A stretch of 36,443 bases of DNA. It comes from Candidatus Copromonas avistercoris (nom. illeg.) (GTDB lineage: Bacteria > Bacillota > Clostridia > Lachnospirales > Lachnospiraceae). The DNA is taken from the NCBI GenBank assembly GCA_018713185.1, contig DVFQ01000073.1, positions 1 to 36,443 on the forward strand, given 5' to 3'. The notes below the pieces were generated by a model. The model saw only the letters and a list, made by a program, of their open reading frames with translations. It searched no databases and had not been told where the DNA came from. The stretch's first letter is position 1; each line of letters opens with the position of its first letter. The translations under genes were made by a program, and so were the position numbers. Of this stretch, positions 33,002 through 36,443 are shown piece by piece.

Positions 33002-34795
33002 ATGGCAGAATCAATGGCTGGCTTAAAGCGTTCCTGCCGCTGCGCGGAGGTTACGGAGGCCAATGTGGGCCAGGAAATGACCCTGATGGGCTGGGTTCAG
33101 AAAAGCAGAAATAAAGGCGGAATTATTTTTACGGATCTTAGGGACCGTTCCGGGATCATCCAGATCATTTTTGAGGAAAGCGACTGCGGAGAAGAAAGCT
33201 TTTCCAAGGCGGAGCGGTTAAGAAGCGAATTTACGGTCGCCGTCACCGGAATCGTGGAGAAGCGGTCGGGAGCGGCAAACCCCAATTTAAAAACGGGGAC
33301 CATCGAAGTGCGGGCCAAATCCCTCCGGATCCTTTCGGAGTCCGAGGTGCCGCCGTTCCCCATCGAGGAAAACAGCAAGACAAAGGAAGAGCTGCGCTTA
33401 AAATACCGGTATCTGGACCTGCGGCGTCCGGATCTGCAGAGAAATATCATGATCCGGAGCCGCGCGGCCACCATGGTGCGCCAGTTCCTGGCAGACGAGG
33501 GCTTTTTGGAGATCGAGACGCCCACGTTGATCAAGAGTACGCCGGAGGGCGCCAGAGACTATTTGGTTCCCAGCCGGGTTCATCCGGGAAGCTTTTACGC
33601 GCTGCCCCAGTCTCCCCAGCTTTTAAAGCAGCTGTTAATGTGTTCCGGCTTCGACCGGTATTTCCAGCTGGCAAGATGCTACCGGGACGAGGATCTGCGG
33701 GCGGACCGCCAGCCGGAGTTTACCCAGATCGACATGGAGCTTTCCTTTGTTGATCAGGAGGATGTGCTGGACGTTAACGAGCGCCTGATCAAAAAGATCT
33801 TCGGCGAGATCTGCGGCGTCGATGTAAAGCTTCCGCTTCCGCGGCTCACCTGGCGGGAGGCCATGGACCGGTTCGGCAGCGATAAACCGGATATGCGGTT
33901 CGGGATGGAATTAAAGAATGTTTCCGACGTGGTGAAGGACTGCGAATTTGTGGTTTTCCAGAGCGCTCTTAAGGAAGGCGGCTCGGTCCGCGGCATCAAC
34001 GCCGAGGGACAGGCAGGCATGGCAAGAAAGAAGATCGACGCCCTGGTGGAATATGCCAAGGGCTTCGGGGCCAAGGGCCTGGCGTACCTGGCGGTCCATG
34101 AGGACGGCTCTTATAAATGCTCCTTTGGGAAGTTTATGAAGCCAGAGGAGCTGGACGCTCTGGCGGCCGCCATGGAAGCGAAGCCGGGAGACCTTTTGTT
34201 CTTCGCGGCCGGAAAAGACAAGATGGTCTTCGACGTTTTAGGAAATCTGCGCCTGGAGCTGGCCAGACAGCTGGGACTTCTGGACAAGAAGGATTTCAAG
34301 TTCCTCTGGGTAACGGAATTCCCCCTTTTGGAGTATTCGGAGGAGGAAAACCGCTATGTGGCGATGCATCATCCCTTTACGATGCCGATGGAGGAGGATC
34401 TGCCGCTTTTGGATACGGATCCCGGAGCAGTACGCGCCAAGGCCTATGACATCGTTCTCAACGGAACGGAGCTGGGCGGCGGTTCGGTGCGGATCCACCA
34501 GGCGGACGTCCAGGAAAAGATGTTTGAGGTCCTTGGATTTACTCCGGAGCGGGCGAAGGAGCAGTTCGGCTTCCTGCTGGAGGCCTTCCAGTACGGAGTT
34601 CCGCCCCACGCGGGACTGGCCTACGGCCTGGATCGTGTGATCATGCTGATGGTGGGCGCGGACAGCATCCGCGACGTCATTGCCTTCCCCAAGGTAAAGG
34701 ACGCGTCCTGCCTGATGATGGAGGCGCCGTCGCCGGTGGATCCGAAGCAGTTAGAAGAGCTTCAGATCGCGGTTGCCGAAGCCGGTGAGGAATAA
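33002..34795 (+). CDS. aspS: Aspartyl-tRNA synthetase
   Basis: This 597-residue bacterial-type class II enzyme charges tRNA-Asp. An N-terminal OB-fold anticodon domain (MGWVQKSRNKGGIIFTDLRDRSG) is followed by motif 1. Motif 2 is the FQLARCYRDEDLRADRQPEFTQID region, the bacterial GAD insertion lies about residues 290-420, and motif 3 is AGLAYGLDRVIMLM. Length is as expected. AAAGGAAA precedes the ATG. It is the last gene of the hisS-aspS unit. Confidence 0.97.
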   Translation: MAESMAGLKRSCRCAEVTEANVGQEMTLMGWVQKSRNKGGIIFTDLRDRSGIIQIIFEESDCGEESFSKAERLRSEFTVAVTGIVEKRSGAANPNLKTGTIEVRAKSLRILSESEVPPFPIEENSKTKEELRLKYRYLDLRRPDLQRNIMIRSRAATMVRQFLADEGFLEIETPTLIKSTPEGARDYLVPSRVHPGSFYALPQSPQLLKQLLMCSGFDRYFQLARCYRDEDLRADRQPEFTQIDMELSFVDQEDVLDVNERLIKKIFGEICGVDVKLPLPRLTWREAMDRFGSDKPDMRFGMELKNVSDVVKDCEFVVFQSALKEGGSVRGINAEGQAGMARKKIDALVEYAKGFGAKGLAYLAVHEDGSYKCSFGKFMKPEELDALAAAMEAKPGDLLFFAAGKDKMVFDVLGNLRLELARQLGLLDKKDFKFLWVTEFPLLEYSEEENRYVAMHHPFTMPMEEDLPLLDTDPGAVRAKAYDIVLNGTELGGGSVRIHQADVQEKMFEVLGFTPERAKEQFGFLLEAFQYGVPPHAGLAYGLDRVIMLMVGADSIRDVIAFPKVKDASCLMMEAPSPVDPKQLEELQIAVAEAGEE

Positions 34796-34822
34796 GTAGG
34801 ATAATAAAGAAGAGGATCGAAT

Positions 34823-34870
34823 GGGCGGAGACGCAGTCGCGGAAACGGGACTGTGATTCCGCCCTTTTTG
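34823..34870 (+). terminator. Intrinsic terminator of hisS-aspS
   Basis: GGGCGGA (34823-34829) pairs with TCCGCCC (34858-34864), with an inner CAGTC/GACTG stem, followed by TTTTTG. It lies 27 bases after the aspS stop. Confidence 0.9.
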
Positions 34871-34930
34871 TTTGCGGCTGCTGGGGGCGCTGGCCGCTTT
34901 GTCCGCTCCTAAACGGGCCGCCCGCGACTT

Positions 34931-34980
34931 TGTGAAAAGTTGGTGAAACGGTGGAATTTTTAACACGGGTTTGCTAAAAT
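34931..34980 (+). promoter_or_regulatory. Response-regulator promoter with 11-base direct repeats
   Basis: An extended -10 (TG-C-TAAAAT, 34972-34980) lacks a good -35, which suits activator dependence. Upstream are two copies of GTGAAA at 34932-34937 and 34943-34948, spaced exactly 11 bases, followed by TTAACA near 34960. Tandem half-sites at 11-base spacing are what OmpR/PhoB-type regulators bind. Autoregulation by the regulator at 35114 is inferred. Confidence 0.5.
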
Positions 34981-35084
34981 TACCGTATCAGGTTCGGGCC
35001 GGCCGGATCGTTAAAGCCATTGGGATTGAAGGAAACCGGATCAGGCTTTGGCGGAAGGCGGCCAAGCGGCAGGAAAGGAGAAAA

Positions 35085-35102
35085 TCCAGCGAAGACGCTG
35101 GA
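35085..35102 (+). promoter_or_regulatory. Hairpin between Shine-Dalgarno and start of the response regulator
   Basis: TCCAGCG (35085-35091) and CGCTGGA (35096-35102) form a perfect 7-base stem with an AAGA loop. A strong AAAGGAG (35074-35080) lies before it, and the start codon after it. Folding would bring the ribosome binding site close to a GTG at 35105 (6 bases effective spacing) or the ATG at 35114 (15 bases). Confidence 0.6.
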
Positions 35103-35113
35103 TAGTGGGCGGT

Positions 35114-35794
35114 ATGGATGGAATCAAGGTTTTGATGGTTGACGATGAAGCCAGGATGAGAAAACTGGTGAAGGATTTTTTGTCAATCAAAGGATATAAG
35201 GTGATCGAAGCGGAGGACGGCGAGCAGGCGGTCGATCTGTTCTTTAAGGACAAGGAAATCGGACTGGTGATTTTGGATGTAATGATGCCCAAAATGGACG
35301 GGTGGGAGGTCTGCAAAACCATCCGCCGCTATTCCCAGGTTCCGATTATTATGCTGACGGCCCGCTCCGAGGAGAGGGACGAGCTTTTGGGTTTCGAGCT
35401 GGGAGTGGACGAATATATTTCCAAGCCCTTCAGCCCGAAGATCCTCGTGGCAAGAATCGAGGCGATTTTGCGGAGAAAAAACGCCGCCACAGGCGAGGTG
35501 CTGGAGGCGGACGGGATCCGCGTGGACAAAGACGCCCATGTGGTGACCGTGGACGGGAAGCCGGTGGAGCTAAGCAACAAGGAATTCGAGCTTTTAACGT
35601 ATTTTATGGAAAATCAGGGGATCGCGCTGTCCCGGGAAAAAATTCTGAACAACGTATGGAATTATGATTATTTCGGGGATGCCAGAACCATCGACACTCA
35701 CGTGAAAAAGCTGCGCAGCAAGCTGGGGCCCAAGGGCGACGATATTAAGACGATCTGGGGAATGGGCTATAAACTCGAGGTGGAAGGATCATGA
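35114..35794 (+). CDS. OmpR/PhoB-family response regulator
   Basis: The 226-residue two-component regulator has a receiver domain with acidic pocket D10-D11, phosphorylation site D55 (VILDVMMPKMDG) and the conserved lysine in YISKPFSP. A C-terminal winged helix follows (LSNKEFELLTYFMENQG; RTIDTHVKKLRSKLG; TIWGMGYKL). The ATG at 35114 has only a weak site. An in-frame GTG at 35105 is an alternative start; see the hairpin finding. The stop overlaps the histidine kinase start (ATGA), so the pair is co-translated. The regulated functions are unknown. Confidence 0.95.
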   Translation: MDGIKVLMVDDEARMRKLVKDFLSIKGYKVIEAEDGEQAVDLFFKDKEIGLVILDVMMPKMDGWEVCKTIRRYSQVPIIMLTARSEERDELLGFELGVDEYISKPFSPKILVARIEAILRRKNAATGEVLEADGIRVDKDAHVVTVDGKPVELSNKEFELLTYFMENQGIALSREKILNNVWNYDYFGDARTIDTHVKKLRSKLGPKGDDIKTIWGMGYKLEVEGS

Positions 35795-36443
35795 AATCGA
35801 TTCAGGCAAGGCTGACGATCACCTTTATCGGGCTGATGGTGGCGCTGCTGGTGATCGTGTGGGGCGTAAACCGCTGGTATCTGGAGGACTTTTATGTAAA
35901 CCAGAAGGTAGAATCCCTGATGCGGGCCTATGATACCATCGACCGGCAGATCGAACGGAATGAAAAGGCGGGAATCAGCATTGAGAAGGCCATGGAGCGG
36001 AAGCTGGACAGTTCCGGAAACATTGTGGAGGGCAATCTCCAAAAGCTGATCCGGGATTACAGCGACAGCGCCAACGTATCGGTTCTGATGGTCGATAATT
36101 CATCGGCGGACGCGACCGTTTACTCCACTTCCCGCGACACCCAGTTTTTAAAGGACCGGATTGACCGGTATATTTTCGGATGGAGCCAGTCCCAAAATGA
36201 GCTGGTGGAGGAAAAGGAAAACTACAAAATACAGAAAACCTATGATCCCAGGCGGGGCAGCATGTATCTGGAAAGCTGGGGCTTTTTTTCCGATAACAGC
36301 ACGGCCTTTATTATGAGTACGCCGCTGTCGAGCCTGGGGGAAAGCGCGGATGTTTCCAATCAGTTTTTGGCGAACGCAGGCGTCCTGGTGACGATCATCG
36401 GAGGCGTATTCGTGTATCTGTTAGCCAAGCAGATCACAAAACC
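35791..36443 (+). CDS. Sensor histidine kinase, N-terminal part (cut by window end)
   Basis: About 217 residues are visible. A first membrane segment spans roughly residues 8-25 (ITFIGLMVALLVIVWGV). An extracellular sensor region of about 165 residues follows, then a second membrane segment near the end (FLANAGVLVTIIGGVFVYLLA) and the beginning of what should be a HAMP linker (KQITK). The kinase core lies beyond the window. The ATG overlaps the response-regulator stop, which identifies it as the cognate kinase. The sensor region resembles no ligand-binding domain I can name. Confidence 0.88.
   Translation, partial: MKSIQARLTITFIGLMVALLVIVWGVNRWYLEDFYVNQKVESLMRAYDTIDRQIERNEKAGISIEKAMERKLDSSGNIVEGNLQKLIRDYSDSANVSVLMVDNSSADATVYSTSRDTQFLKDRIDRYIFGWSQSQNELVEEKENYKIQKTYDPRRGSMYLESWGFFSDNSTAFIMSTPLSSLGESADVSNQFLANAGVLVTIIGGVFVYLLAKQITK

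Noticed and set aside
1..36443. CRISPR arrays, tRNA/rRNA genes, insertion sequences and prophage genes
   Set aside because: No regular spacer-repeat array, cloverleaf-type sequence, transposase or phage gene family was seen on either strand.

Overview
The window looks like a chromosomal segment of a moderately GC-rich, spore-forming member of the Clostridia, most likely a Lachnospiraceae-type gut anaerobe. This is inferred from gene families and order, not from a database search. The supporting signs are strong AGGAGG-type ribosome binding sites, sigma-A-like promoters, a YtvI-type sporulation membrane protein, a polysaccharide deacetylase with clostridial hydrophobic-W (ChW) repeats, HemZ, a bifunctional Rel, and the order rel, MBL-fold hydrolase, hemZ, hisS, aspS. 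I see no tRNA, rRNA, CRISPR array, insertion sequence or prophage. The segment reads as ordinary chromosome with one accessory-looking catabolic block.

Layout. 1-53: last codons of an OmpR-type response regulator. 54-450: a 400-base stretch without a convincing gene, ending in a promoter. 451-2502 (+): HAD-IIA phosphatase and an MFS transporter. 2571-6431 (-): a polyamine-type ABC importer, potA-potB-potCD, in which the second permease and the substrate-binding protein are one polypeptide. 6684-9513 (+): lactonase-like beta-propeller, aroC, rpiB (GTG start) and a 66-residue membrane peptide. 9569-11553 (-): lepB then lysC. 11657-12736 (+): DUF3810-type membrane metalloprotease-like protein, followed by a degenerate tandem repeat. 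12894-19293 (+): glgB with an Ala/Lys-rich tail, an MscS channel, a stand-alone HD alarmone-type hydrolase, a secreted deacetylase and YtvI.

19321-26832 is a block of small-molecule metabolism genes. It holds a threonine-synthase-like PLP enzyme, a YfcC-type carrier, an M20D amidohydrolase, a branch-1 nitrilase, a divergent LysR regulator, and a second M20D amidohydrolase that is a close paralogue of the first. The nitrilase-lysR gap carries a perfect 12-base inverted repeat whose arms form an exact T-N11-A LysR-type box. This block is the best candidate for an undescribed system: regulated uptake and hydrolysis of amide-linked and nitrile substrates.

27078-34795 (+) is housekeeping: rel (ppGpp metabolism), an MBL-fold hydrolase overlapping hemZ, and the hisS-aspS pair, closed by an intrinsic terminator. 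35114-36443 (+) starts a two-component system. The response regulator has direct repeats upstream that suggest autoregulation, and the overlapping histidine kinase is cut by the window end.
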